DNA from: Nocardia vaccinii NBRC 15922
GTDB taxonomy: Bacteria > Actinomycetota > Actinomycetes > Mycobacteriales > Mycobacteriaceae
NCBI RefSeq assembly: GCF_001613305.1
Contig: NZ_BDCC01000017.1
Location: forward strand, 124,001 to 188,000
Reading direction: 5' to 3'
DNA length: 64,000 bases
A program made the translations under genes and the position numbers. How positions within the stretch are numbered: position 1 is the first letter of the stretch; each line of letters opens with the position of its first letter. Shown one piece after another: positions 9,178 to 17,834 of this stretch. The notes under the pieces were generated by a model. The model saw only the letters and a list, made by a program, of their open reading frames with translations. It did not search any database and was not told the DNA's origin.

Positions 9178-9498
9178 ATGAGTTTCTCGGTGGAAACCGA
9201 CGCCGTTCGCGCGTTCGCGGCGACACACAAGGGCGTAGCGGCGCAGATCTCCGGGGCGGGCGATATGGACACGGTCGGTCACGTGGCCGCGATGACGCCG
9301 GTCTTCGGCCTCATCGGCGCCGACTATCTGGCGATGTTCGCCGCCGCGCAGGTCCTGCACTGCCAGGACATCAACGATCTGTCCAGCAAGGTCGACAAGA
9401 TCGGGCAGTCCGCATTCGGCACCGCCGCTTCGTTCGACGATTCGGATTCGACCTTCTCGAACGCACTGAAATCCGTCACCAACGAGATCGGGGGCTGA
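9178..9498 (+). CDS. EspC-like ESX (type VII) secretion substrate
   Basis: 106 residues, resembling the ESX-1 secretion-associated EspC/DUF2580 family: small helical proteins exported as a helical hairpin with a partner. The N-terminus (MSFSVETDAVRAF) and the tail block FDDSDSTFSNAL (from 86) match the usual YEETD-type end, with Phe86 where the secretion motif YxxxD/E normally has Tyr. The ATG at 9178 follows GGGGGG; the longer frame from 9094 has no ribosome site. One base separates its stop from the next start, so the pair is coupled. No ESX core gene is in the window. Confidence 0.7.
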   Translation: MSFSVETDAVRAFAATHKGVAAQISGAGDMDTVGHVAAMTPVFGLIGADYLAMFAAAQVLHCQDINDLSSKVDKIGQSAFGTAASFDDSDSTFSNALKSVTNEIGG

Positions 9499-9499
9499 C

Positions 9500-11098
9500 G
9501 TGCAGGCACTCGACTCCGGAACCGGCGGCGTCATCGGCGCGCAGACCGCCGACCCGATCGCCGCGGTGTCCGAGGCCGCGTCCCAGACCGCGCAGAACAT
9601 CGCGTCCGCCGTGCAGAACGGCCCGTTCGTACACGTCTCACTGCCGCAACTGCCCACCGAGGCCACCGAGGCGTCCTCGCCCGAACTTCATCTGGCACAG
9701 AAGGAATACGAGGACGATCACGGCGCCTCGCTCGGCGGCGGCCACATCCCCGGACTCGGCAACACCTCCACACACGCGTCCGCCCTGGGTGATGCCACCA
9801 GTCCGCTGCTCGGCTCGGCGAACGACGCGCTCGACCACGCCCAGACCAGTCTCGCGGCGATTCCGGGCGCACAGAACGTGCTGGACACCGCACACACGGC
9901 CGTGAACAGCGCCCCGGCCGCACTGAACAATGCCGCCTCCTCGATCCAACAGGCCGCCGCGCCGATCTCCGCGGGCCTGCCGACGACCGATACGATCAAC
10001 ACCCTGCTGAGCAAGGGCATCACCCTGCCCGCCATCCCGGGTATCGAACAGCTCTTCCAGCCCTTCGCGAGCCTGTTGCAGAGCTTCGGCACCGGCGTGA
10101 TGGGCGCGCTCAATCCCAGCACCCTGCTGAGCCAGTCCTCGCAGATCATCCAGGCGGCCATGTCGGTGGGCGAAAGCGCGCTCAAATCGGTCGACCAGGT
10201 CTGGCAGGGCAAATCCGCCGACAGCGCGCAGACCGCCGGTCAGCAGACCCAGTCCCAGGGACAGGACACCAGCCAGCGCGGTTTCGACATCTCCAAGCTC
10301 ACCGACGAGGCGGCGGCCGTGGTGCAGAAGGGCAATGTGCAGCTCACCGCGGTGGCCCAGTCCTTCGCCGCCCAGGCCACCGCACTGGCCCCGGTGATCG
10401 TCACACCGCCCGCCCAGGCCACGCTGATCGCCACGGCCACAGAGCATCTCGGCACCGCGGTCGGAATCGTGAACGCCACCCGCGGCGAGCTGGCCGGGTA
10501 TACCGGTCAGCTCAGCGGCGTGGTCAACCAATTGCTCGGCCAGAGCGGGGCCGGACAGCAGGCGGCCCAGGCGGCGGCGTCCGTCGCGCAGAACATCGCC
10601 CAGCCGGTGATGGAACAGGCCCAATCTCTGCTGTCCAACAACAGCGACAGCAGCACCAGCACCGACGACCTCACCTCGAAGCTGGGCAACACCTCGACGG
10701 CCGGGTACAACAGCGCCTTCAGCGGCGGCGGGGGCGGTTCCTTCAGCGGCGGTGGCGGCGGCCTGAGCACCGACGGCGTCGGCACCAATTCCGGTGGTGG
10801 CGCGGGTACGTCCGTGCCGGGGGCCATCGCAAACGCCCAGAACGCGATCGCCGCCGAGGTCAGCGCGGCGAGCCGGGCGGCCGGTCTGACGAGCCCGAGC
10901 AGTTTCATGGGCGGTGGCGGTGCGGCCAACGCGCGCAATACCGAAGACGAAGAGCATCAGAGCACGGTCCAGCCGTACCAGAGCATCACCGGCGATACCG
11001 AGCTCGCGGGCGTGCTCGGTGAGATCGCGCCGGATGTCATCGGTCAGATCCATTCCGACGAAGAGATCAACGGCTACTCCTCCGATACCAGCCTCTGA
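9500..11098 (+). CDS. Large Ala/Gln/Ser/Gly-rich probable ESX partner protein
   Basis: 532 residues, no specific family recognised. The first 350 residues are Ala/Gln/Ser/Thr-rich and predicted mostly helical. A Gly-rich spacer follows (about 405-435, runs of GGGGG), and the C-terminus is acidic (NTEDEEHQ ... DVIGQIHSDEEING). No signal peptide or strong membrane segment is seen. GTG start at 9500, one base after the upstream stop, with GGGGG as ribosome site inside the EspC-like gene. By position and composition it is probably the co-secreted partner (compare EspA/EspB-type large proteins), but this is inference. Confidence 0.6.
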   Translation: MQALDSGTGGVIGAQTADPIAAVSEAASQTAQNIASAVQNGPFVHVSLPQLPTEATEASSPELHLAQKEYEDDHGASLGGGHIPGLGNTSTHASALGDATSPLLGSANDALDHAQTSLAAIPGAQNVLDTAHTAVNSAPAALNNAASSIQQAAAPISAGLPTTDTINTLLSKGITLPAIPGIEQLFQPFASLLQSFGTGVMGALNPSTLLSQSSQIIQAAMSVGESALKSVDQVWQGKSADSAQTAGQQTQSQGQDTSQRGFDISKLTDEAAAVVQKGNVQLTAVAQSFAAQATALAPVIVTPPAQATLIATATEHLGTAVGIVNATRGELAGYTGQLSGVVNQLLGQSGAGQQAAQAAASVAQNIAQPVMEQAQSLLSNNSDSSTSTDDLTSKLGNTSTAGYNSAFSGGGGGSFSGGGGGLSTDGVGTNSGGGAGTSVPGAIANAQNAIAAEVSAASRAAGLTSPSSFMGGGGAANARNTEDEEHQSTVQPYQSITGDTELAGVLGEIAPDVIGQIHSDEEINGYSSDTSL

Positions 11099-11126
11099 TC
11101 GACCGACCTGTCGATCGCGTACGTCG

Positions 11127-11155
11127 AGGGCCCGGGCCGGCACGGTCCGGGCCTT
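11127..11155 (+). terminator. Hairpin after the ESX pair
   Basis: GGCCCGG (11129-11135) pairs perfectly with CCGGGCC (11147-11153), extended by a G:U and an A:U pair, about 30 bases after the stop at 11098. Confidence 0.5.
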
Positions 11156-11297
11156 CCGCGTTCGCGGGCAAAGACGTTCTGCCGGTAGGCAACCCGCTGA
11201 TTCGGAATCCGAACCCGGTGGCAGAACGCGCAGCGGCGCTGGATCGGCAGATCGGCTGACAGTTCATGATCGCTGCGATTACGATCGCGAAAGAAAC

Positions 11298-11311
11298 TAG
11301 AATCTGTTCTA
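11298..11311 (+). promoter_or_regulatory. KstR-like box upstream of the F420-type oxidoreductase
   Basis: TAGAATCTGTTCTA differs from the TAGAAC-N2-GTTCTA palindrome at a single position (T for C in the left half). It lies about 88 bases before the ATG at 11399, a normal distance for an operator over the promoter. The rest of the 300-base gap holds the hairpin at 11127-11155 and no gene. Confidence 0.5.
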
Positions 11312-11398
11312 ATTCAGCCGTCCGGAGGCCGCAGGATCCGTGCCCGAGCCGCCCGGACCGGGCGAGTGCACACACCCGCCGACCGAGAGGATGCTCCG

Positions 11399-12268
11399 AT
11401 GCGTTTCACCTATGCGGAGGCGATGACCGATCCGGCCTACTACGTGCCGCTGGCACAGGCCGCCGAGGCCGCCGGGTTCCACAGCATGTCGATCGCCGAC
11501 AGCATCGCCTACCCGGAGGAATCGGATTCGACGTATCCGTACACGCCCGACGGCTCGCGGGAGTTTCTGGACGGCAAGCCGTTCATCGAGACGTTCGTAC
11601 TGTCCGCGGCACTCGCCGCCGCGACGACCACCCTGCGTTTCACGCCGTTCGTGATCAAACTGCCGATCCGCCCGCCGGTCCTGGTCGCCAAGCAGGCGGG
11701 TTCACTGGCCGCACTGAGCGGCAACAGGTTCGCCCTCGGCGTCGGAATCAGCCCCTGGCCCGAGGATTTCGAGATCATGGGCGTGCCGTTCGAGCGGCGC
11801 GGGCGGCGCATGGACGAATGCATCGAGATCGTGCGCGGCCTGTGCACCGGCGAGTACTTCGAATACCACGGCGAGTTCTACGACATTCCACGGATCAAGC
11901 TGACCCCCGCGCCGACCGAGCCGCTGCCGATTCTGGTCGGCGGACACAGCGATCCGGCGCTGCGCCGCGCGGTGCGGCTGTGCGACGGCTGGATGCACGC
12001 CGGAGGCCAACCGGAGGAGTTGGACCGCATGCTGGCCCGCCTGGACGAATTGCTCCCCGAACGCGACAGCTCCATCCCGTTCGAGATTCACGTCGCTTCC
12101 CTGGACGCCTACACCCCCGATGGCATCAAGCGACTCGAGGACCGCGGCATCACCGATGTCATCGTGGGCTTCCGCTACCACTACACGCCCGGACCGGACA
12201 CCGAACCGCTGGCCAGGAAGATCGCGGCGATCGAGCGCTACGCCGAATCCGTCATCGCCAAATGCTGA
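11399..12268 (+). CDS. LLM-class (probably F420-dependent) oxidoreductase
   Basis: 289 residues with the luciferase-like monooxygenase fold: MRFTYAEAMTDPAYYVPLAQAAEAAGFHSMSIADS at the front, then the central block NRFALGVGISPWPEDFEIMGVPFERRGRRMDE and the helix pattern EIVRGLCTGEYFEYHGEFY, typical of actinobacterial F420-binding members. The cofactor is inferred from the family. The ATG at 11399 has GAGAGG eight bases upstream. The KstR-like box in its promoter suggests a role in sterol or lipid breakdown. Convergent with mdh across a perfect hairpin. Confidence 0.82.
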   Translation: MRFTYAEAMTDPAYYVPLAQAAEAAGFHSMSIADSIAYPEESDSTYPYTPDGSREFLDGKPFIETFVLSAALAAATTTLRFTPFVIKLPIRPPVLVAKQAGSLAALSGNRFALGVGISPWPEDFEIMGVPFERRGRRMDECIEIVRGLCTGEYFEYHGEFYDIPRIKLTPAPTEPLPILVGGHSDPALRRAVRLCDGWMHAGGQPEELDRMLARLDELLPERDSSIPFEIHVASLDAYTPDGIKRLEDRGITDVIVGFRYHYTPGPDTEPLARKIAAIERYAESVIAKC

Positions 12269-12278
12269 GTCGCCGCAC

Positions 12279-12314
12279 GCGGTCCGATCGATGCACGCGC
12301 GACGATCGGACCGC
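12279..12314. terminator. Bidirectional terminator between the LLM oxidoreductase and mdh
   Basis: Perfect 12-base arms (12279-12290 and 12303-12314) with a 12-base loop, centred between stops at 12268 and 12327. Confidence 0.75.
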
Positions 12315-12326
12315 CCGGAGCACCGA

Positions 12327-13334
12327 TCAGACCCGCTTCGCGTAACCCAACTCGATCACGGCGTCCCGCTCGGCTTCCAGCTCCGCGACACTGGCATCGA
12401 TTCGGGCGCGGGAGAATTCATCGATCTCGATCCCGGACACGATCCGGTACTCCCCCTCGGCGCAGGTGACCGGGAACGAGCTGATCAGCCCCGCGGGCAC
12501 ACCGTACGAACCGTCGGACGGCACAGCCATCGACACCCAGTCGCCGTCCGGAGTGCCCTGCACCCAGTCCCGGATGTGATCCAGGGCCGCACCCGCCGCA
12601 CTCGCCGCCGACGACGCCCCGCGCGCTTTGATGATCGCGGTACCGCGCTGCTGCACGGTGGGAATGAAATCCTCGGTGACCCAAGCGGATTCACCGATCG
12701 CCCGCAGCGCCGGACGACCGCCGACGGTGGCATGGTTCAAGTCCGGATACTGGGTGGCCGAATGGTTGCCCCAGATGATCATTTTCGCGATCGACGCGGC
12801 CGGCGCCCCCGCCCGGCGCGCGAGCTGGGCGATGGCGCGATTGTGGTCGAGCCGGGTCAGCGCGGTGAAGCGCGAATCGGGCACATCGGGGGCGTTGCTC
12901 ATCGCGATGAGCGCGTTCGTATTCGCCGGATTGCCGACCACCAGCACCTTCACATCCGGTGCGGCACTGGCATTGATGGCCGCACCCTGATCTGCGAAGA
13001 TGGCGCCATTGGCGGCGAGCAGATCCGAACGCTCCATCCCGGCGGTCCGTGGGCGCGCGCCCACCAGCACCGCGATATTCGCCCCCTCGAATCCGATCCA
13101 CGGATCGTCCGCGATATCGACCGACTCGAGCAGTCCGAACGCGCCGTCCTCGAGTTCCATCGCCACCCCCTCGAGGGCGCCGACCGCGGCCGAGGTTTCC
13201 AATAGTCGCAATCGAACCGGCGTCCGCGGCCCGAGCATCGCCCCCGCGGCGATCCGGAACAGCAATCCGTAGGCGATCTGTCCGGCCGCACCGGTGACGG
13301 TGACGGTCACGGGCGGACGGGCGGTGCTGGTCAC
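12327..13334 (-). CDS. mdh: Malate dehydrogenase
   Basis: Interconverts malate and oxaloacetate with NAD in the TCA cycle. 335 residues, the long actinobacterial/mitochondrial-cytosolic-like type. The NAD motif [18 protein letters not shown] is near the N-terminus; [12 protein letters not shown] and the catalytic His in [10 protein letters not shown] follow. The frame is open to 13481, but the GTG at 13334 has GAGGAG six bases upstream and gives the proper family start. Stands alone. Confidence 0.93.
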   Translation of the reverse strand: MTSTARPPVTVTVTGAAGQIAYGLLFRIAAGAMLGPRTPVRLRLLETSAAVGALEGVAMELEDGAFGLLESVDIADDPWIGFEGANIAVLVGARPRTAGMERSDLLAANGAIFADQGAAINASAAPDVKVLVVGNPANTNALIAMSNAPDVPDSRFTALTRLDHNRAIAQLARRAGAPAASIAKMIIWGNHSATQYPDLNHATVGGRPALRAIGESAWVTEDFIPTVQQRGTAIIKARGASSAASAAGAALDHIRDWVQGTPDGDWVSMAVPSDGSYGVPAGLISSFPVTCAEGEYRIVSGIEIDEFSRARIDASVAELEAERDAVIELGYAKRV

Positions 13335-13498
13335 ATCAACTCCTCGATGATCGACTGTATGTGCCGAGCCTATCGAGCCGCACATCGCCGGACGGCCCAC
13401 TGTGAGCAATCTCCACATCCGCCGGAACTCCCGGCGAATGCCCAGCGCAGGATCGATACGCTGCGCCACAACGTTTTTCACACCGCGGTGCGAATCGC

Positions 13499-14143
13499 TC
13501 AGCCCAGTGCGGCGATCTCCGCGTCGCTCAGCGCGACGGGCTGGACCACATCCTTGACCCGCACCAGATGTACGGCCCGGTACAGCGGCCGTTCCTCGAG
13601 GCCCGCGTCACGAGCCTCCGCACGCAGCTGGCCGATCAGCATGCTGGACACAGCCAACGCGGCCGCGAGACGACTCGAGGCCAGCGCGTCGGCGAGCGTG
13701 CGCAGCCCCAGGATGTGCAGCTCTCGGCCGCCACCGGCGGCGGTGTACATGGCCAGCGGAATCACCTGCCGGCCGCGACCGGCGGTGATCCGCAGGACGA
13801 TCCGACTCAGCCGCCCGGGGTACACCAGGATCTCCACACCGGTGGCCTGCGCGATATCCACCCGGCGCAGCCCGGTGAGGGTGCGGGCCTCGACGACCGT
13901 GCCCGCCAGCCAGATTCGACGCCGCCGCACCGATACCGCATACACCGCGGCGGGCGCCACCAGCAGCACCCCGGCGAGCACCGCGAGCTGCCAGTTCACC
14001 AGCAGCGCCAACAGCAGCGCAACCAGCGCGGCCGCGCCGAAGGCGAACAGGGTGAATCGGCGCAGCATCGGCGCGTACACCTCGGGTGCGATCAGATCCA
14101 GGCCGACCCGTTGCGGCCCTGACGAATTCGGTTGCTGCTGCAT
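13499..14143 (-). CDS. Two-helix membrane protein with a PH-like cytoplasmic domain
   Basis: 214 residues, no named family. Two adjacent membrane helices at about 29-72 ([20 protein letters not shown] and [18 protein letters not shown]) are followed by a basic turn (RRRRIWL) and a mixed alpha/beta domain rich in short beta-strand segments, like bacterial PH-type membrane proteins. Lies 73 bases downstream of hisS on the same strand and may be co-transcribed with it. Function unknown. Confidence 0.65.
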   Translation of the reverse strand: MQQQPNSSGPQRVGLDLIAPEVYAPMLRRFTLFAFGAAALVALLLALLVNWQLAVLAGVLLVAPAAVYAVSVRRRRIWLAGTVVEARTLTGLRRVDIAQATGVEILVYPGRLSRIVLRITAGRGRQVIPLAMYTAAGGGRELHILGLRTLADALASSRLAAALAVSSMLIGQLRAEARDAGLEERPLYRAVHLVRVKDVVQPVALSDAEIAALG

Positions 14144-14216
14144 CTGTATCCATGGCCTCCGCTGCGCTCCGGCGGGTTCGGGCCAGGGCCCGGGTGATCC
14201 CGGCCCCGTGACCGTA

Positions 14217-15494
14217 CTACCGATCGTGCGCGAGAGCCTCGGAGACCGCGCCGACCGCGTCGTCGAGCGCGATCTGCCGCTGATCGCCGGTGGCCAGATC
14301 CTTCAACCCGATCTCGTTCTCGGCGATATCCCGATCACCCAGTACCAGAGCGTATTTCGCGCCGGAGCGATCGGCGGCCTTCATCGCGCCCTTGACCCCG
14401 CGCCCGCCATAGGCCAGATCGACCCGCACGCCCGCGGCCCGAAGCCGCGCCGCCAGCACCACCAGCCGCTGCGTGGCCGCCTCGCCGAGCGGTACGCCGA
14501 AGACGTCCACGCGCGCCGGGTCCGCCGCCGTCTTGCCCTCGGCCTGCAAAGCCAGCATGGTCCGGTCCACACCGAGCCCGAAACCGATGCCCGAGAGCGG
14601 CTGCCCGCCCAACTGTGCCATCAGTCCGTCGTACCGGCCACCACCGCCGATGCCCGACTGAGCGCCGAGCCCGTCGTGCACGAATTCGAAGGTGGTCTTG
14701 GTGTAGTAGTCCAGACCGCGCACCATGCGCGGATTGATCGTGTAGACCACCCCGATCGCGTCCAAATATCCCAGGACCTGGTCGAAGTGGACCTTCGCCG
14801 ACTCCGACAGGTGATCGAGCATCAGCGGCGCCGCGGCGGTCATCTCGCGCATCTCCGGACGCTTGTCGTCCAGCACGCGCAATGGGTTCAGCTCCGCGCG
14901 CCGCCGGGTCTCCTCGTCCAGCGGGAGCCGGAACAAGAACTCCTGCAACAGTTCCCGATACTGCGGACGGCACGAGTCGTCACCCAGCGAGGTGATCTCG
15001 AGCCGGTAGCCGTCCAGCCCCAGCGCGCGGAATCCGGCGTCGGCGATCGCGATCACCTCGGCGTCCAGCGCCGGATCGTCCATGCCGATGGCCTCGACAC
15101 CGACCTGCTGCAGCTGCCGGTACCGCCCGGCCTGTGGCCGTTCGTAGCGGAAGAACGGGCCCGCGTAACACAGTTTGACCGGCAGCTGCCCCCGGTCCAG
15201 ACCGTGTTCGATCACCGCGCGCATCACCCCGGCGGTGCCCTCCGGGCGCAGCGTGACGCTCCGGTCGCCGCGATCCGCGAAGGTGTACATTTCCTTGCTG
15301 ACCACATCGGTCGACTCACCGACTCCGCGGGCGAACAGCCCGGTGTCCTCGAAGATCGGCAGCTCCACATGCCCGTATCCGGCCGATCGCGCGGCGCGCA
15401 CGAGAGTGTCGCGCACCGCGACGAACTCGGCGGAGCCGGGCGGAACGTAATCCGGTATCCCCTTCGGGGCGTTGAAGCTGCTGGTCTTGGTCAC
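14217..15494 (-). CDS. hisS: Histidyl-tRNA synthetase
   Basis: Class II synthetase charging tRNA-His; about 425 residues. Motif 2 ([19 protein letters not shown]), the histidine motif [19 protein letters not shown] (MVRGLDYY) and the [12 protein letters not shown] glycine loop are all present, with the C-terminal anticodon-binding domain ([20 protein letters not shown]). The GTG at 15494 gives [16 protein letters not shown], the expected start; the frame is open to 15533 but adds no conserved sequence. GGGAG lies ten bases and GGGGG about four bases upstream. In mycobacteria a glyoxalase II-like gene (Rv2581c) follows towards ppiB; it is absent here. Confidence 0.96.
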   Translation of the reverse strand: MTKTSSFNAPKGIPDYVPPGSAEFVAVRDTLVRAARSAGYGHVELPIFEDTGLFARGVGESTDVVSKEMYTFADRGDRSVTLRPEGTAGVMRAVIEHGLDRGQLPVKLCYAGPFFRYERPQAGRYRQLQQVGVEAIGMDDPALDAEVIAIADAGFRALGLDGYRLEITSLGDDSCRPQYRELLQEFLFRLPLDEETRRRAELNPLRVLDDKRPEMREMTAAAPLMLDHLSESAKVHFDQVLGYLDAIGVVYTINPRMVRGLDYYTKTTFEFVHDGLGAQSGIGGGGRYDGLMAQLGGQPLSGIGFGLGVDRTMLALQAEGKTAADPARVDVFGVPLGEAATQRLVVLAARLRAAGVRVDLAYGGRGVKGAMKAADRSGAKYALVLGDRDIAENEIGLKDLATGDQRQIALDDAVGAVSEALAHDR

Positions 15495-15603
15495 GATCCC
15501 CCAGTCTCCCCTACCGCATATCCTCGAGTCCAACCGGTTCTACACCGCACCAGCCGGCTTGTACAGCGCCTACCCGGTTCACTCACCGCGGGACCCCGGC
15601 AAA

Positions 15604-15842
15604 GGCCGGGCCGCTCCGGTCCGGGACCGACCGGAGCGGAGGAGCGGGAGGAAGGACCGGGGTTGATAGCGCCCCGACCCACCACAGCAAAGCAATAACA
15701 CACGGTTGCCCAAGTTCGGCCCACCCCGAACAACGCCAACCCCAAGGCCGGGGCCCGCCCCGGTCCTGGACTGACGGAGCGAAGGAGCGCAGCGACTGAG
15801 CGTAGGAGGGAAGGAGCGGGGTTAATAGGGCCTCGGCCCGCC
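15604..15842. repeat. Two imperfect direct repeats between hisS and ppiB
   Basis: Copy 1 (about 15604-15682) and copy 2 (about 15747-15842) share the order GGCCGGG..., CCGGTCC, a GGAGCG-rich stretch, then GGAcCGGGGTTgATAG and CCCGnCC. Copy 2 holds extra GGAGCG-type units (15776-15823). An 8-base palindrome (15831-15838 / 15856-15863) lies at the end of copy 2, just upstream of an ATG at 15871. No gene is visible in 15495-15921; it may be a family of intergenic repeats. Confidence 0.5.
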
Positions 15843-15921
15843 GGAGCGGAGCGGAGGCCGAGGACACAGCATGGCAGACTCTTGGCCGGAGAAACGCAGA
15901 CCTACACGGGAGGAACTGGGA

Positions 15922-16821
15922 GTGCCGAGCAACGAACAGCGACGAGCCGCGGCGAAGCGGAAGTTGGAGCGACAACTCGCCCGGCGTGCCGAGCGGGCCC
16001 GGCGGCGCAAGCAGCTCACCATCGCCGGATCCGTGCTCGGTGTGGTCGTCGTGGTGGCGGCCGGTGTCGGTATCTACTACCTCACTCGCGGTGACGACCA
16101 CAGCGCGAATTCGGCCGCCTCGTCCACCACCAGCGCCGACGCCTCACTGTCCAATACGCCCAAGACCGCACCGCCCCCGCCGGCCAAGGCGAAGGCCGCG
16201 ACCGTGAGCTGCGCGTACCGTGACGGCGGCCAGGCGGCCAAGTCGGTGCACAAACCGGACAAGACCCAAGTGTCCACCTCCGGTAGCCCGAAGGTCAGCA
16301 TCGATTCCACCCAGGGCCCGATCGGGATCACCCTGAACTCGGCCGCATCTCCGTGCACGGTCAACAGTTTCGTGAACCTGGCCGGTCAGCACTTCTACGA
16401 CAACACGCCCTGCCACCGGCTCAGCACCGAGGGGCTGCAGATGCTCCAGTGCGGCGATCCGACCGGCACCGGTCAGGGTGGGCCGGGCTACGAGTACGAC
16501 AACGAGTACCCGACCGATCAGTACGCCAAGAACGATCCAGCCGCCCAGAACGCGGTGCTGTACAAGCGCGGGGTGGTCGCGATGGCGAACGCGGGCGCCG
16601 ATCCGACGACCGGCGAGGGCACCAACGGCAGCCAGTTCTTCCTGATCTTCGGCGATTCGCCGCTGCCGCCGCAGTACACCATCTTCGGCACGGTCGACCA
16701 GGCCGGTCTGGCGACACTGGACAAGGTCGCCAAGGCCGGCGACGACCACTCGATGGACTCCTCGGCAGGTGGCGGCAAACCGAATCTGCCGATCACCTTC
16801 AAATCGGTCACCGTGAGCTGA
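15922..16821 (+). CDS. ppiB: Membrane-anchored cyclophilin-type peptidyl-prolyl isomerase
   Basis: 299 residues. A basic, helical N-terminus (SNEQRRAAAKRKLERQLARR) leads to one membrane helix at about 33-54 (LTIAGSVLGVVVVVAAGVGIYYL), a Ser/Thr/Pro/Ala linker, and a cyclophilin domain facing outside (NSFVNLAGQHFYDNTPCHRL ... GTNGSQFFLIFGDSPLPPQYTIFG). It should catalyse proline isomerisation in exported proteins. GTG at 15922 gives VPSNEQRR, as in Rv2582, with GGGAGGA upstream. An in-frame ATG at 15871 also has a possible ribosome site, but it is partly tied up in a palindrome. Confidence 0.88.
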   Translation: MPSNEQRRAAAKRKLERQLARRAERARRRKQLTIAGSVLGVVVVVAAGVGIYYLTRGDDHSANSAASSTTSADASLSNTPKTAPPPPAKAKAATVSCAYRDGGQAAKSVHKPDKTQVSTSGSPKVSIDSTQGPIGITLNSAASPCTVNSFVNLAGQHFYDNTPCHRLSTEGLQMLQCGDPTGTGQGGPGYEYDNEYPTDQYAKNDPAAQNAVLYKRGVVAMANAGADPTTGEGTNGSQFFLIFGDSPLPPQYTIFGTVDQAGLATLDKVAKAGDDHSMDSSAGGGKPNLPITFKSVTVS

Positions 16822-16825
16822 GATC

Positions 16826-16856
16826 GGTGGCCGCCGAATCGAATCCGGCGGCCACC
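16826..16856 (+). terminator. Terminator after ppiB
   Basis: Perfect 11-base arms (16826-16836 and 16846-16856), nine-base loop, five bases past the ppiB stop. Confidence 0.75.
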
Positions 16857-17195
16857 ACGTTCCGAGGGTGCACCCGCGCACCCGGACAAGCTACGGCGCG
16901 GATCCCGATCCGACCGAAAGACATCCGAAGGTTCCACAGGCGGGCCGGAAATGTGCGTTATATGCTGTGACGGGGCATGCCCGGTAAGGCAACCCTGCAT
17001 ATTTATTGGTAACCTCGTATAACGGAGTACGAAGTGTTGTCAACGCCCCACCGGGCAGTACCGCTCACCCAGTGCTCCCGGTGTCCACAATGCAGGCGGG
17101 ACGTATCACTCGAACCACCGTTCCGGTGACCGCGTCCATGACGATGCACCACACATCATCCATAGTGATCCCACTGCAGCATCGGGGAGCAGGCC
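16857..17195 (+). promoter_or_regulatory. AT-richer leader region between ppiB and the secretion cluster
   Basis: No convincing gene. The stretch 16955-17040 is notably AT-rich for this genome (TTATATGCT near 16960, ATATTTATTGG near 17000). TCGTA (17015-17019) and TACGA (17028-17032) form an inverted repeat over an eight-base spacer. This is the likely promoter region of the gene at 17196. No tRNA gene or att-like duplication is visible here. Confidence 0.35.
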
Positions 17196-17744
17196 ATGCC
17201 GGAAATGGACGAGATCGGCGCTGAGACGTCGGCGATCATGAAGCAAATGTTGCAGCTCGCGACGTTGGTCGCGCTGCGCACCCGGGAACGCGGGCAGAAG
17301 GAAGCCGAAGCCCGCGTCAAGGTCACCGAATCGCGCATCAAAGAGGCCCGCGAACTTCAGCTTCGGGAAGCGCGCGAGGCGAAGGCCAAGGATCCGCGCA
17401 ACCTCGAACTTGCCCGGATGTTCGAGAAGGCCCCGCTCGAGCGGGGCGTATCCCTGGAGCGGGACCGCATTTCCGACCGTTCCGCCACCGCGCCCACCGG
17501 CGGCCAGACCACGACGCCCGCGCGTCCCTCGGCCCGGTACGACTCGGCCGAGCGCCGCAATGCGCTGGCTCAGCATCTCAATCGGATCGGCGTCGCACCC
17601 GAACTCGCCCAGGTGCGCATGCTGATGGAGGTCGGCCAGGCGCAACCCGCATCCGAGGCGGTGCGGATCAAGCCCGATACCAGCAAGCGCCTCGGGCAGG
17701 CTCGGGAGTTGGAGGGTCGCGGACTCGAGCGCACCCGCGGTTGA
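17196..17744 (+). CDS. Coiled-coil protein at the edge of the secretion cluster
   Basis: 182 residues, no family recognised. Residues about 30-80 are a highly charged Glu/Lys/Arg/Ala helix (RERGQKEAEARVKVTESRIKEAR...), a clear coiled coil; a Thr/Pro-rich break follows, then a second helical part. No signal peptide or membrane segment. The ATG at 17196 has GGGGAG seven bases upstream. It is the only plus-strand gene of the cluster and converges on the DUF4913 gene across a strong hairpin. A role with the secretion apparatus is only suggested by position. Confidence 0.65.
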   Translation: MPEMDEIGAETSAIMKQMLQLATLVALRTRERGQKEAEARVKVTESRIKEARELQLREAREAKAKDPRNLELARMFEKAPLERGVSLERDRISDRSATAPTGGQTTTPARPSARYDSAERRNALAQHLNRIGVAPELAQVRMLMEVGQAQPASEAVRIKPDTSKRLGQARELEGRGLERTRG

Positions 17745-17802
17745 TCCTGCCGGCTCACCGCGGGCCCGCGTCGGGTCCGTTTCCCGAGGGGCGAGCAATT
17801 CA

Positions 17803-17833
17803 CCGGAACCGGCTGTCGCACAGCCAGTTCCGG
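17803..17833. terminator. Bidirectional terminator ending the secretion operon
   Basis: Fourteen-base arms (17803-17816 and 17820-17833) pair with one mismatch around a three-base loop, directly before the stop of the DUF4913 gene at 17835 and after the convergent stop at 17744. Confidence 0.75.
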
Positions 17834-17834
17834 A

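Noticed and set aside
17006..17195. Attachment site or tRNA end at the left edge of the secretion cluster
   Set aside because: No tRNA-like fold and no matching duplicate found by eye at the right edge near 33.5-34.5 kb.
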